From assembly GCF_004310425.1 (NCBI RefSeq), contig NZ_SIUB01000001.1, positions 779,523-843,522 on the forward strand: a DNA stretch of 64,000 bases, given 5' to 3'. Position numbers and translations under genes: made by a program. The notes under the pieces were generated by a model. The model made no database searches. It saw only the letters and a list, made by a program, of their open reading frames with translations, and was not told where the DNA came from. Source of the DNA: Hansschlegelia quercus. GTDB lineage: Bacteria; Pseudomonadota; Alphaproteobacteria; Rhizobiales; Methylopilaceae. Each line of letters starts with the position of its first letter. Position 1 is the stretch's first letter. Of this stretch, positions 50,868-60,156 are shown in pieces.

Positions 50868-51220
50868 GCCGGGTCGATCTTCAGCTGGTCCACGGCCCAC
50901 AGCCAGCAGCCGTTGGACTGCCGGCGCGCGATCTCGGCGGAGATCCTGCCCTTCGGCAGCAGGGCGACGGTCAGCGCGACGTCGCCGCTCGCGACTGGCT
51001 CCATCGTGCGGACTTCGGGGAAGCTCGACTTCTTCGCCAGAAGATCGGCGAAGAAGCGCCGGATTTCATCATGTCCGCGCGCCTTGACCTCGCCGACCGC
51101 GAGCGTCGCGTCAGGCTCGTAAAGCGCCACGAGGCCTTCGATATCGCCGGCGTTGGCGCGGGCGTTGAACAGCTGGGCGAGGTCTTCCGGCGCTCTCGCC
51201 GGGGCTCTGTCGTCGTTCAT
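50864..51220 (-). CDS. SnoaL/NTF2-like protein (DUF4440 type)
   Basis: 118 residues with the cone fold text LAQLFNARANAGDIEGLVALYEPDATLAVGEVKARGHDEIRRFFADLLAKK and a C-terminal NGCWLWAVDQLKI strand. Family members are isomerases, cyclases or of unknown role. Its stop overlaps the LLM oxidoreductase start, so it probably acts with it. Confidence 0.85.
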   Translation of the reverse strand: MNDDRAPARAPEDLAQLFNARANAGDIEGLVALYEPDATLAVGEVKARGHDEIRRFFADLLAKKSSFPEVRTMEPVASGDVALTVALLPKGRISAEIARRQSNGCWLWAVDQLKIDPA

Positions 51221-51232
51221 GTCCGGGCTCCT

Positions 51233-51676
51233 TCATTTCAGCTTGGCGCCGCCGGAATCGTAGACCGAAACCGCCACCGGAATTCCGGCCTTCACGCTTT
51301 CCGAGACCGTGCAGAACCGCTCGAACTGCTCCATCACGCGGTCGACCCGGTCCATCTCAGCCGCGGTCGCGCCGAGCGCGATTTCTACGTCGATCGCGGT
51401 TATTCTCAGCCGCCCCTCGGGATTGCGCGTCACGGCGCAGCTTGCGGTCGCGGAGACGCCACCGGCCTGCTGACGGTACTTGCCAAGAGCGAAGACGAGA
51501 CTCGCGCACAGGCAGTTGGTGACGCCTGCGACCAGGATCTGCTCGGGAAACGGCCCCTCCCCGCCCCCGATCGGTGGCGCTTCGTCGACAGCTAGGGCGG
51601 GCAGGAGCGCGCCAAAATCGATCTCGAAGCGATAGCCCTCGACCTGTTTGATCCGGATCGTCGGGGAGGCGTCCAT
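51233..51676 (-). CDS. OsmC-family peroxide/thiol protein
   Basis: 147 residues. The two redox Cys of the family are visible in GVTNCLCASLVFAL and MEQFERFCTVSESV. EGPFPEQILVAGVTNC marks the dimer-spanning site. OsmC/Ohr proteins reduce organic hydroperoxides. A second Cys two residues after the first (NCLC) is a small variation. First gene of the three-gene minus-strand unit ending at 49821. Confidence 0.88.
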   Translation of the reverse strand: MDASPTIRIKQVEGYRFEIDFGALLPALAVDEAPPIGGGEGPFPEQILVAGVTNCLCASLVFALGKYRQQAGGVSATASCAVTRNPEGRLRITAIDVEIALGATAAEMDRVDRVMEQFERFCTVSESVKAGIPVAVSVYDSGGAKLK

Positions 51677-52086
51677 GGTCTCTCCAGGCTCTCGCGCAGG
51701 CGGCCTGCGGGTTGCGGTCAGCTAGGGCGGCGGGCGTGGGAACATAGGATGGGCCCGTCAGCGACGATCTCGCTCGGGGCGGACGCGCCGATCATCGGCC
51801 CGGGAGACCGGCGTCTCGCGCGCTCCCTTGACAAGCGGAAAAGGCGTGGCATACCATATACCACAAAATAACACGTCGACCTCGATGTCGTCGTATATCG
51901 GAGAGAGCGATAAAGCTCTCCCGCCAGGGCAGGAAACAAAGGCCATGATCATCCAGTCTCCCGACGAGTAATTATCTGTTTCGACGCTCTTGCTTCGTCG
52001 GCGATGAGCGAATGGCGGGCACGATCGATTTCGTGATCGCATGAAGCGGATGCTCAACGCAGCCACGTAAACTGTGGACGCGCCTT
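51677..52086. other. Gene-free control region between OsmC and PAS genes
   Basis: 410 bases without a convincing gene; the minus-strand open frames (51718-51939, 51758-52066) have no ribosome site and unlikely sequence. It contains the promoter and palindrome at 51828-51863 and an AT-richer leader of more than 200 bases up to the PAS gene. Such a leader could hold further control elements. Confidence 0.55.
51828..51863 (+). promoter_or_regulatory. Sigma70-like promoter with overlapping dyad ahead of the PAS-frc genes
   Basis: TTGACA at 51828-51833 is a perfect -35. The -10 candidate TACCAT (51852-51857, 18-base spacer) lies in TGGCATACCATATACCA (51847-51863). That sequence has TGG/CCA dyads of the type bound by GntR/FCD proteins. 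It lies in an AT-rich pocket of otherwise GC-rich DNA. Regulation by a repressor covering the -10 is inferred. Confidence 0.55.
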
Positions 52087-52530
52087 ATGTCGTATGGAGC
52101 CATTGATTTCGAGCAGTTGGTCGCCGTCGCCGGCGACGCCGTGGTCGTGTCCGACGCCGATGGCGCGATCACGGTCTGGAACGCCGCGGCCGAACGCATC
52201 TTCGGTTTTTCGCGCGACGAAGCGATCGGTCGGTCGCTCGACCTGATCACACCCGAGCGCCACCGCGCCCGCCACTGGGACGGCTACGCCAAGACCGTCG
52301 AGACCGGGCAGACTCGTTACGGCGCGGAGCTGCTGCGGGTCCCGGCCCTGCACAAGGAGGGCCACGCCCTCTCTATCGCCTTCACCGTCGCGCTGCTGAC
52401 AAGCGCCGACGGACAAGTCACCGGCGTCGCCGCTGTCATTCGTGACGAGACGGCCCGCTGGGAGGAAGAACGCCGTCTGCGCAAGCGGGTGACGGAACTG
52501 GAAGCCAAAGCGCCCGCTCTCGTCGGGTGA
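52087..52530 (+). CDS. Stand-alone PAS-domain protein
   Basis: 147 residues, essentially one PAS domain: FEQLVAVAGDAVVVSDADGAITVWNAAAERIFGFSRDEAIGRSLDLITPERHRARHWDGYAKTVETGQTRYG. After the core there is GVAAVIRDETARWEEERRLRKRVTELE, which starts a coiled coil that in larger proteins leads to an output domain. No kinase or other output is present, so it must work through a partner. It is 58 bases upstream of frc and probably co-transcribed, so it may sense redox or a CoA-pathway intermediate. Confidence 0.88.
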   Translation: MSYGAIDFEQLVAVAGDAVVVSDADGAITVWNAAAERIFGFSRDEAIGRSLDLITPERHRARHWDGYAKTVETGQTRYGAELLRVPALHKEGHALSIAFTVALLTSADGQVTGVAAVIRDETARWEEERRLRKRVTELEAKAPALVG

Positions 52531-52588
52531 AACGACAAAATGTGGGCCGACGGGAGAGCCGTGGCCGCACGCAAGGGAGTGACTGACA

Positions 52589-53839
52589 ATGAGCCAACCG
52601 CTCGAGGGCATTAAGATCATCGACTTCACGCACGTTCAGGCGGGTCCCGCCTGCACGCAGCTCCTCGCCTGGTTCGGCGCGGACGTCATCAAGGTCGAGC
52701 GTCCCGGCGCCGGCGACGTGACCCGCTCGCAGCTCCGCCACATCGAGGACGCCGACGCGCTCTACTTCACGATGCTGAATTCCAACAAGCGCTCGCTGAC
52801 CCTCGACACCAAAACGCCTCAGGGCAAGGAAGTCCTGGAGAAGCTGATCAAGGAATCGGACGTCATGGTCGAGAATTTCGGCCCCGGCGCGCTCGACCGC
52901 ATGGGCTTCTCCTGGGCGCGCATCCAGGAGCTCAACCCCGGCATGATCCTCGCCTCGGTGAAGGGCTTCTCCGACGGCCATCACTATGAAGACCTGAAGG
53001 TCTACGAGAACGTCGCGCAGTGCGCAGGCGGCGCCGCCTCGACCACCGGCTTCTGGGACGGTCCCCCTACCGTCTCGGCCGCTGCTCTCGGTGACTCGAA
53101 TACCGGCATGCATCTCGCGATTGGCATCCTGACCGCGCTGCATCAGAAGAATAAGACGGGCAAGGGCCAGAAGGTCGCCGTCTCGATGCAGGATTCGGTG
53201 CTGAACCTTTGCCGCGTCAAGCTGCGTGACCAGCAGCGCCTCGACGCCCTCGGCTTCCTCGAGGAATACCCGCAGTACCCGCATGGCGAGTTCACCGACG
53301 TCGTGCCGCGCGGCGGCAACGCCGGCGGCGGCGGCCAGCCGGGCTGGGTTCTGAAGTGCAAAGGCTGGGAGACCGATCCGAACGCCTACATCTACTTCAC
53401 CATCCAGGGCCACGCTTGGGCGCCGATCTGCAAGGCGCTGGGCAAGGAGGAGTGGATCGACGATCCGGCTTACAACACCGCCCGGGCGCGTCAGGACAAG
53501 ATCATGGACATCTTCGCCACGATCGAGGAGTGGCTCGCCGATAAGACCAAGTTCGAGGCGGTCGACATTCTCCGGAAGTTCGACATTCCGTGCTCGCCGG
53601 TCCTGTCGATGAAGGAGATTTCAGTCGATCCGTCGCTCCGCGCCAGCGGCACGGTGGTCGAGGTGCAGCATCCGCAGCTCGGCTCGTATCTGACCGTCGG
53701 CAGCCCGATCAAGTTCTCGGACATGAAGGTCGATATCAAAGCGTCTCCGCTGCTCGGCGAGCACACTGACGAGGTTCTGCAGGACCTCGGCTACACGCAG
53801 CAGCAGATCGAGGAGCTGCATCAGGCGCGGGCTGTCTGA
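52589..53839 (+). CDS. frc: Formyl-CoA:oxalate CoA-transferase
   Basis: 416 residues of class III CoA-transferases. Opening [36 protein letters not shown], catalytic Asp in [22 protein letters not shown], the mobile glycine loop GGGGQPGW, and tail [19 protein letters not shown]. It moves CoA from formyl-CoA to oxalate, feeding oxalyl-CoA decarboxylase or oxalyl-CoA reduction. oxc is not next to it in this window. Formate from the formamidase or from oxalate breakdown would link to this step only indirectly. Confidence 0.95.
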   Translation: MSQPLEGIKIIDFTHVQAGPACTQLLAWFGADVIKVERPGAGDVTRSQLRHIEDADALYFTMLNSNKRSLTLDTKTPQGKEVLEKLIKESDVMVENFGPGALDRMGFSWARIQELNPGMILASVKGFSDGHHYEDLKVYENVAQCAGGAASTTGFWDGPPTVSAAALGDSNTGMHLAIGILTALHQKNKTGKGQKVAVSMQDSVLNLCRVKLRDQQRLDALGFLEEYPQYPHGEFTDVVPRGGNAGGGGQPGWVLKCKGWETDPNAYIYFTIQGHAWAPICKALGKEEWIDDPAYNTARARQDKIMDIFATIEEWLADKTKFEAVDILRKFDIPCSPVLSMKEISVDPSLRASGTVVEVQHPQLGSYLTVGSPIKFSDMKVDIKASPLLGEHTDEVLQDLGYTQQQIEELHQARAV

Positions 53840-53864
53840 TACAACCCGACGTCCGTTCAGCTCG

Positions 53865-53903
53865 GCGGCGGCGCGACCCCCGCGCCGCCGCCACATCTTT
53901 TCT
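53865..53903 (+). terminator. Rho-independent terminator after frc
   Basis: GGCGGCGGCGCG (53865-53876), loop ACCCC, CGCGCCGCCGCC (53882-53893): a perfect 12-bp GC stem. The T-rich tail ACATCTTTTC follows. It is the best factor-independent terminator in the window and isolates frc from the HPP gene, whose ATG is only six bases beyond the tail. Confidence 0.85.
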
Positions 53904-53908
53904 GGTCC

Positions 53909-55108
53909 ATGACGCGAGCATCCGAAACGCCGGCGCAGAGCGCCCCGCCTGCGGCGAGGATCTTCTCGCTGCGCCGCTTTCTTCCCGTGACGACGCCCGT
54001 CAGCTCGCGTGAACGCGCCCGCGCCGCATCCGGCGCGCTGATCGGCATTCTCGCGACCGGCCTCATCTCCCATGCGGCGGTCGGGGACGGCGCCTCGCTT
54101 CCTGCGCTGATCGCGCCGATGGGCGCATCCGCGGTGCTGCTGTTTGCGGTGCCTTCGAGCCCCCTCGCGCAGCCATGGTCGATCATCGGCGGCAATCTCG
54201 TCTCCGCTTTGGTCGGCGTCACGATCGCGAAACTGGTCCCTGATCCGTTCATCGCCGCGGCCGTCGCGGTCGGCGTCGCGATCGCGTTGATGACCGCCTT
54301 GCGCTGCATCCACCCGCCGAGCGGCGCGGTCGCGCTCACAGCCGTGCTCGGCGGGCCTTCGATCCACGGTCTCGGCTACGGCTTCGTCTTATGGCCGGTG
54401 CTCGCGAACTCGGCCCTGCTGCTCGCGTCCGCGCTGATCTTCAACAATCTCACTGGACGCCGCTATCCGCCCGAGCCGGCGCGGCAAGCGAACGCTCCCA
54501 GGGATCCGGCGCCGCTCGCCAGCGGCGGCTTCAGCGCCGAGGACATCGACGCCGCCCTGATCCACCACGACCGGTTGCTCGAAATCGGCCGCGGCGACAT
54601 CGAAACCATCCTGAGGGACGCGCAGATCCACGCCTTCGCGCGCCGCTCGGGCGACATCAGAAGCGGCGATCTCACGACGCGCGGCGTCCACGCCATCTCT
54701 CCCGAAGCGCCCATCAAGGAAGCGTTCGAACTGTTCCGCGAGCGCTCGACCAAGCTTCTTCCGGTGACCGACGAGAGCGCGCGTCTGCTCGGCGTCGTCA
54801 CCCAGTCGGATCTTCTGGAGAAGACCGTCTGGGACAAACGCGGGCCGAAGCTCGGCCTCGGACGGCGCATCAAGCTCTCGCTCAGCCGGGTCCGGGCGCC
54901 GCACGGCGTGGTCGCCGACATCATGACGACCCCCGTGACGACGATCCGCGAGGACGCGCCTATCGCCGATGTGGTCCGCGCGATGGCCGGCGCGGCGCTG
55001 CATGACCTGCCGGTCGTCGACAAGAACCGAAAGCTGGTCGGGATCATCTCGCAGGCCGAAGTCATTGCCGCCCTCATCTCGGGCGGCCCCGAGGCCCGCA
55101 CGGCGTGA
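53909..55108 (+). CDS. HPP-family membrane protein with two CBS domains
   Basis: 399 residues. The N-terminal HPP domain has four to five spans (ASGALIGILATGLISHA, LIAPMGASAVLLFAVPSSPLAQPWSIIGGNLVSALVGVT, ALRCIHPPSGAVALTAVLGG). HPP proteins of cyanobacteria and plastids transport nitrite. The C-terminal half has a CBS pair (RSGDLTTRGVHAISPEAPIKEAFELFRERSTKLLPVTDE and VADIMTTPVTTIREDAPIADVVRAMAGAALHDLPVVDKN) that binds adenine nucleotides. It starts directly after the frc terminator, so its promoter must lie within or before that hairpin, or the real start is later. Confidence 0.9.
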   Translation: MTRASETPAQSAPPAARIFSLRRFLPVTTPVSSRERARAASGALIGILATGLISHAAVGDGASLPALIAPMGASAVLLFAVPSSPLAQPWSIIGGNLVSALVGVTIAKLVPDPFIAAAVAVGVAIALMTALRCIHPPSGAVALTAVLGGPSIHGLGYGFVLWPVLANSALLLASALIFNNLTGRRYPPEPARQANAPRDPAPLASGGFSAEDIDAALIHHDRLLEIGRGDIETILRDAQIHAFARRSGDIRSGDLTTRGVHAISPEAPIKEAFELFRERSTKLLPVTDESARLLGVVTQSDLLEKTVWDKRGPKLGLGRRIKLSLSRVRAPHGVVADIMTTPVTTIREDAPIADVVRAMAGAALHDLPVVDKNRKLVGIISQAEVIAALISGGPEARTA

Positions 55109-55112
55109 CGCG

Positions 55113-55793
55113 ATGATGATAGACCCGCATCTCGCCGGCGGGCTCGATTTCGCGCACCGCCTGCCGACCCAGCCGCCGCTCGATCCGGGTAGGCGGACGC
55201 TCGGCTTGTTCGATCAAGGCGACGCGATCCTGTTCGTGCCGCCGTCGATCGATCCGCGTCGTCCGACACCGCTTGTCACGCTGTTCCACGGCGGCGGCGG
55301 CAGCCCGACCAAGATCCTGCCGATGCTGGAGGAGCACGCGCTGAAGCGCGGCTTCCTGCTGCTCGCGCCGCAATCGATCTTTCCGACGTGGGACCTGGTG
55401 ATCGGCGGCCATGGGCCCGATCGCCAGCGGCTCGACGAGGCGCTGGCGGAAGTCGCCTCTCGCTTCCTGCTCGACCCCGCGCGCTTCGTCTTCGCCGGCC
55501 ATTCCGACGGCGGCAGCTACGCGCTCTCGACCGGCCTCGCCAACGGCCGCATCGTCACGCATCTCGTGATCTCGTCGGCCGGCTTCATGTCGGTCCATCG
55601 GCAGGAAGGCGCGCCGCGCGTCTTCATCTCGCATGGGACGAAGGACGAGCAGATTCCGATCGACCGCAGCGGGCGCTTCCATTCCGCGAAGCTGCGCGAG
55701 GCCGGATACGACGTGGAATATGTCGAATATGACGGCCCACATCGCTGGCAGCCGCCGGTTGTCGAGAACGCGATGGACTTCGTCTTCAACTGA
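55113..55793 (+). CDS. Alpha/beta-hydrolase (esterase/phospholipase type)
   Basis: 226 residues from ATG 55113 (a second ATG follows directly). LVTLFHGGGGSPTKILPMLEEHALKRGFLLLAPQS forms the oxyanion region. The nucleophile is Ser in FVFAGHSDGGSYAL. VFISHGTKDEQIPIDRSGRF holds the Asp, and EYDGPHRWQPPVVENAMDFVF gives the His. Size and motifs match phospholipase/carboxylesterase-like proteins. It starts five bases after the HPP-CBS stop and is likely co-transcribed. Substrate unknown. Confidence 0.88.
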   Translation: MMIDPHLAGGLDFAHRLPTQPPLDPGRRTLGLFDQGDAILFVPPSIDPRRPTPLVTLFHGGGGSPTKILPMLEEHALKRGFLLLAPQSIFPTWDLVIGGHGPDRQRLDEALAEVASRFLLDPARFVFAGHSDGGSYALSTGLANGRIVTHLVISSAGFMSVHRQEGAPRVFISHGTKDEQIPIDRSGRFHSAKLREAGYDVEYVEYDGPHRWQPPVVENAMDFVFN

Positions 55794-55798
55794 CGACG

Positions 55799-57619
55799 TC
55801 AGGCCAGGCTGGGCGCCGGCCTCAGCCGCGGCGGCCCTGGCGTTTCGGTCTCCGCGACGCCCTGATCTTTCAGGACCGCCAACATGGCGCGGGCGATCTC
55901 GCGCTCTCCCATGATGACCGCGTCGGCGCCCAAGCCCCTGAGATGCTCGACCTCGGCGTCGGAATGGGCGCGGGCGACGATGTGGAGGCCCGTTGCGGCC
56001 CTACGCGCCTGCTCCACCACCTGGCCCGCCTCGAAGGCGTTCGGGATCGCGACTACCAGCATGCGCGCGCCCGCGAGGTTCGCGAGCGCCAGCGTGTCGG
56101 CGCTTGCGGCATTGCCCATCACGACCTCGATCCCCGCTTCGCGCAGCGCCTCGATCCGCTTTTCCGCGTCCTCAATCGCAAGAAAGGGGACGTTGGACCC
56201 CCGCAGGCGCTCTGCGATGACGCCGCCAACGCGGCCGGCGCCGACCAGAACAGTATGGCCGGACAACGCGGTCGGCTCGGCGACGACGTCCTCCTCGCCT
56301 TCCGGAGCGCGCATCGGCTCCGGCGGCCCTTCAGGCTGCGCGGCCTCGACCGCCGGCTGAGGCTTCGGCGCGGCCTTGCGCGGAAAGCGGGCCTCGAGCT
56401 TTGGGCGGGAGCGCTCTGCTGCGAAGAATACAAGCGGATTCAGCACAATCGAGACGATCGCGCCGGCGATGATCAGATCGCGACCCTCTTCCGGCAGCAG
56501 CCCGAGGTTCAGGCCGAGCTCGGCCAAAATGAAGGAAAACTCGCCGATCTGAGCGAGGCTCGCCGAAATCGTCAGCGCGGTGCCCATCGTCCTGCGGAAG
56601 GCGAGCACGATGACGAAGGCCGCAATCGATTTGCCGATGACGATGACGGCGACGGTCGCAAGCACCGGCAGCGGGTCGCGCACCACGATCAGGGGATCGA
56701 ACAGCATGCCGGCGGCGACGAAGAACAGCACGGCAAAGGCGTCGCGGAGCGGCAAACTTTCGTTCGCCGCGGCCTGACTCAGCGGACTTTCGGACATCAC
56801 CATGCCGGCGAAGAACGCGCCGAGCGCAAGCGAAACGCCAAACAGCTTCGCCGCGCCGAAAGCGATGCCGAGCGCGATCGCCAGCACGCCGAGGCGGAAC
56901 AGCTCGCGCGAGCCGGAATGGGCGATCCGGTGCAGGACCCAGGGCACGAAGCGCCGGCCGACGACCAGCATCAGCGCGACGAACACGCCGACCTTGAACA
57001 GGGTGACGAGGACGAGCCCGCCGACGCCGAGATTGACGCCGAGCGCCGAGCTGAGGAGCGCCGCGAGCGGATCGGCGGCGCCGGCCTCCACCGACTGCGC
57101 GCTCGCGATCGCCGGCAGCAGGACGAGCGCCAGCACCATGGCGAGGTCCTCGACGATCAACCAGCCGACCGCGATGCGGCCGCGTTCGCTTTCGACCAGC
57201 CGCCGCTCCTGCAGCGCCTTCAACAGCACGACGGTCGACGCGACGGAGAGCGCGAGGCCGAAGACGATCCCGCCGCCGAGGCTCCAGCCCATCAGGGTCG
57301 CCAAACCCCAGCCAAGCGCGGTCGCCACCGCCATCTGAACGATCGCGCCCGGCAGCGCGACGGTACGCACCGACCAGAGATCCTTGACCGAGAAATGCAG
57401 GCCGACGCCAAACATCAGCAGGATGACGCCAATTTCGGCGAGCTCCGGCGCGAGCGACTGGTCGGCGACGTAGCCCGGGGTGTGCGGGCCGACGAGGATG
57501 CCGGCGACGAGATAGCCGACGAGCGGCGGGAGCCTGAATCGATGGGCCATCGCGCCCAGGATGAAGGCCAGCACGAACCCCGCGACCAGGATCGAGATCA
57601 GCGGCGTGTCGTGATGCAT
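55799..57619 (-). CDS. CPA2 cation:proton antiporter with RCK/TrkA-N domain (KefB/YbaL type)
   Basis: 606 residues. About twelve spans fill residues 1-390, with family text LVGYLVAGILVGPHTPGYV, ELAEIGVILLMFGVGLHFSVKDL, and GAFFAGMVMSESPLSQAAANESLPLRDAFAVLFFVAAGMLFDP. A Pro/Glu-rich linker leads to a Rossmann RCK domain starting HTVLVGAGRVGGVIAERL near 460, which gates by binding nucleotide. It exchanges K+ or Na+ for protons. It converges with the esterase gene, leaving five bases between the stops. Confidence 0.93.
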   Translation of the reverse strand: MHHDTPLISILVAGFVLAFILGAMAHRFRLPPLVGYLVAGILVGPHTPGYVADQSLAPELAEIGVILLMFGVGLHFSVKDLWSVRTVALPGAIVQMAVATALGWGLATLMGWSLGGGIVFGLALSVASTVVLLKALQERRLVESERGRIAVGWLIVEDLAMVLALVLLPAIASAQSVEAGAADPLAALLSSALGVNLGVGGLVLVTLFKVGVFVALMLVVGRRFVPWVLHRIAHSGSRELFRLGVLAIALGIAFGAAKLFGVSLALGAFFAGMVMSESPLSQAAANESLPLRDAFAVLFFVAAGMLFDPLIVVRDPLPVLATVAVIVIGKSIAAFVIVLAFRRTMGTALTISASLAQIGEFSFILAELGLNLGLLPEEGRDLIIAGAIVSIVLNPLVFFAAERSRPKLEARFPRKAAPKPQPAVEAAQPEGPPEPMRAPEGEEDVVAEPTALSGHTVLVGAGRVGGVIAERLRGSNVPFLAIEDAEKRIEALREAGIEVVMGNAASADTLALANLAGARMLVVAIPNAFEAGQVVEQARRAATGLHIVARAHSDAEVEHLRGLGADAVIMGEREIARAMLAVLKDQGVAETETPGPPRLRPAPSLA

Positions 57620-57784
57620 GCGTCTGGTCTCCAGCTAAGCGGCGGCGTTGTGGGTTCCTTATGGGGCTCGCGCCGGCAGATCGCTACGCTTTGCGGCGCC
57701 GCGCTCGCCGCCTGATGAAATCGTGAACCGGGAACGGCTTTCCAGACGTATGCCTCCGACATCGGAATCATTCCAGGAAACGTC

Positions 57785-58879
57785 ATGACGATCAGGTCAG
57801 CCGCTCCGTTCGATCCGGCCATGGAACGGATGGAGGAAAACGAGCAGGAAGTTCGCCGCGAGCTCATCGAGACGATGCGCAGCATTCAGGAGACCACGTT
57901 CGGGGATTCCGGCCATGCCGTGCGCAGCGTCCACGCCAAGAGCCACGGCATCGTCCAGGCTGAAATCGAGATCCTCGACGGGCTGCCGCCGGAGCTCGCG
58001 CAAGGCCTGCTCGCAAAGCCTGGCCGGCACGACGTGGTGATGCGGTTCTCAACCAATCCAGGCGACATTCTCGACGACGGCGTATCCGCGCCGAGAGGCC
58101 TCGCGCTCAAGATCATCGGCGTCGAGGGCGAGCGCCTGCCGGGCTCTGAAGGTGACGCGACGCAGGATTTCGTTATGGCGAACGCGCCTGCCTTCGTCGC
58201 GCCGGACGCCGCCCACTTCCTCAAGACGCTGAAGCTGCTTGCGAAGACGACCGACAAGGCCGAGGGCGCCAAGAAGGCGCTGTCGACCGTGCTGAGGGCG
58301 ACCGAGGCGGTGATTGAAGCTTTTGGAGGCAAAAGCGCGACCGTCGCCTCGCTTGGCGGCCAGCCGATGACCCATGTGCTGGGCGAGACCTTCTACAGCC
58401 AGACGCCCTTTCTCTATGGCGCGAACGTCGCGAAGTTCTCAGTCGCTCCTTCATCGCCGGGGCTCAAGGCGCTTGAAGGAAAGTCGATCAAGCTCGATGG
58501 CAGAGCGGATGCGCATCGCGAGGAGATCAACGCGTTCTTCGCGGGCAGCGGCGGCGAATGGGAGCTGCGCGTCCAGTTGCTGACGAACCCCGAGACGATG
58601 CCGGTGGAGGACGCCTCGGTGATCTGGCCTGAGGATGAGAGCCCCTTCGTCACGGTCGCGCGCATCGTCGCGCCGCGTCAGGACGGCTGGTCCGAAGCCA
58701 AGGCCGCCGCCGTCGACGACGGCCTTTCGTTCAGCCCTTGGCACGGCCTCGCCGCGCATCGGCCTCTCGGTTCGATCAACCGCGTGCGGAAGGAGAATTA
58801 CGAAAGCTCGGTGGCGTTCCGGTCGCAGCACAATGGTTGCCCGATCCACGAACCAAAGGCGCTAAACTCCGCCGAGTGA
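57785..58879 (+). CDS. Catalase-family heme protein (y4iL-like)
   Basis: 364 residues, shorter than classic catalases. The distal His is in GHAVRSVHAKSHGIVQAEIEIL. Other catalase landmarks are HDVVMRFSTNPGDILDD, PRGLALKIIGVEGERL, QDFVMANAPAFVAPDAAHFLKTLK, and the C-terminal PWHGLAAHRPLGSINRVRKENYESSVAFRSQHNG. Members of this small-subunit group can act as catalase, peroxidase or lipid-peroxide enzymes. CCAGGAAACGTC precedes the ATG. It is divergent from the antiporter gene. Confidence 0.87.
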   Translation: MTIRSAAPFDPAMERMEENEQEVRRELIETMRSIQETTFGDSGHAVRSVHAKSHGIVQAEIEILDGLPPELAQGLLAKPGRHDVVMRFSTNPGDILDDGVSAPRGLALKIIGVEGERLPGSEGDATQDFVMANAPAFVAPDAAHFLKTLKLLAKTTDKAEGAKKALSTVLRATEAVIEAFGGKSATVASLGGQPMTHVLGETFYSQTPFLYGANVAKFSVAPSSPGLKALEGKSIKLDGRADAHREEINAFFAGSGGEWELRVQLLTNPETMPVEDASVIWPEDESPFVTVARIVAPRQDGWSEAKAAAVDDGLSFSPWHGLAAHRPLGSINRVRKENYESSVAFRSQHNGCPIHEPKALNSAE

Positions 58880-58981
58880 GACGACGCGGCGGCTGGCGAG
58901 ATTCGGAGGCAAGATACGGAGCGACGGGCTATGATCGGAGGCCTTACGACAGCGGCGACATTGATCGCGAGGTTAAGCCCC

Positions 58982-60043
58982 ATGTCGACAGTCACCGAAG
59001 CCCTTCGTCCCGATCACGATCCGCGCTGGCCGGCGGTCCTCCGCCGCGACCGCGGCGCCGACGGGTCGTTCGTCTATTCCGTCCGCACGACCGGCGTTTA
59101 CTGCCGTCCGTCATGCCCGTCGCGGCAGGCGCGCCCTGAGAACGTCGCTTTTTATCCGAACAACGCCGCGGCGGAGGCCGCCGGCTTCCGTCCCTGCCGC
59201 CGGTGCCGCCCGGACGAGCCCCCGCCTCGCGCGACGGTCGTCGCCAAGGCCTGCCGCATTGTCGAGGCCGCCGAGCGACCGCCGTCGCTCAGCGAACTCG
59301 CGCGACGTTGCGGGGTCAGCCCGCATTATCTGCACCGCCTGTTCAAGGCGGAGACCGGCGTCACCCCGAAAGCCTATGCCGACGCGGAGCGCGCGAGACG
59401 TGTGCGCAGCGAGCTAGGCGGGCCAGGCGTGTCGGTCACCTCCGCTCTCTATGGCGCCGGCTTCGGGTCCAGCGGGCGGTTCTACGAGGGCTCCGCCGCG
59501 ACGCTCGGCATGACCCCGACGGCGTTTCGCGCCGGCGGCGCGGGCGCTGCGATCCGCTTTGCGGTGGGAGTCAGCTCGCTCGGCCATGTGCTGGTCGCAT
59601 CGAGCGACAAGGGCGTCTGTGCGATCCTTCTAGGCGATGACCCCCAAGCGCTCGTCGTCGACCTTGAGAGCCGCTTTCCGAAAGCGCGGCTGATCGGTGG
59701 CGATGACGAGTTCGAGCAGGTCGTCGCGCGCGTCATCGCGCTGGTCGAGGCGCCGCAACTTGGCCTCGACCTCCCGCTTGACATTCGCGGCACCGCCTTC
59801 CAACAGCGCGTCTGGGCGGCGCTGATCAAGCTGCCCGCCGGCCGCACCGCGAGCTACACAGAGATCGCCGCGGCCGTCGGCGCGCCACAATCCGTCCGAG
59901 CCGTCGCCCAGGCCTGTGGGGCCAACGCGCTCGCGGTGGCGATCCCCTGCCACCGCGTCGTGCGCTCGGACGGCGGCTTGTCCGGCTATCGCTGGGGCGT
60001 CGAACGCAAGCGGGCGCTGCTCGACCGCGAGCGCCACGACTGA
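58982..60043 (+). CDS. ada: Ada: methyl-DNA repair methyltransferase and transcription activator
   Basis: 353 residues from ATG 58982 (GAGG upstream). The N-terminal zinc domain has Cys41, Cys45, Cys72 and Cys75 (VYCRPSCPSRQARPENVAFY...FRPCRRCRPDE); Cys41 accepts methyl from phosphotriesters. An AraC helix-turn-helix follows (LSELARRCGVSPHYLHRLFKAETGVTPKAYADAERARRVRSEL). The C-terminal O6-methylguanine transferase has the acceptor Cys in ANALAVAIPCHRVVRSDGGLSGYRWG. No alkB or alkA adjoins it. Methylated Ada would activate its own promoter. Confidence 0.95.
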   Translation: MSTVTEALRPDHDPRWPAVLRRDRGADGSFVYSVRTTGVYCRPSCPSRQARPENVAFYPNNAAAEAAGFRPCRRCRPDEPPPRATVVAKACRIVEAAERPPSLSELARRCGVSPHYLHRLFKAETGVTPKAYADAERARRVRSELGGPGVSVTSALYGAGFGSSGRFYEGSAATLGMTPTAFRAGGAGAAIRFAVGVSSLGHVLVASSDKGVCAILLGDDPQALVVDLESRFPKARLIGGDDEFEQVVARVIALVEAPQLGLDLPLDIRGTAFQQRVWAALIKLPAGRTASYTEIAAAVGAPQSVRAVAQACGANALAVAIPCHRVVRSDGGLSGYRWGVERKRALLDRERHD

Positions 60044-60156
60044 GCCGTCTGATGCGTCAACCCCGATGTGCGGCATGGCGCTCGTCAGGCCTGCGCCGTG
60101 CCGGCGCCTTACGCCGGTCTGAACTGGGGTTGTTCGTTTCGCCTGAATCCGGTCGT

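Noticed and set aside
55943..57715. 590-codon open frame on the plus strand
   Set aside because: Exact antisense of the CPA2 antiporter gene; Arg/Asp/Gln-rich low-complexity text, no ribosome site.
57731..57784. EcfG promoter before the catalase-like gene
   Set aside because: GGAAC occurs at 57731, but no CGTT or GTT lies 16 to 18 bases downstream.
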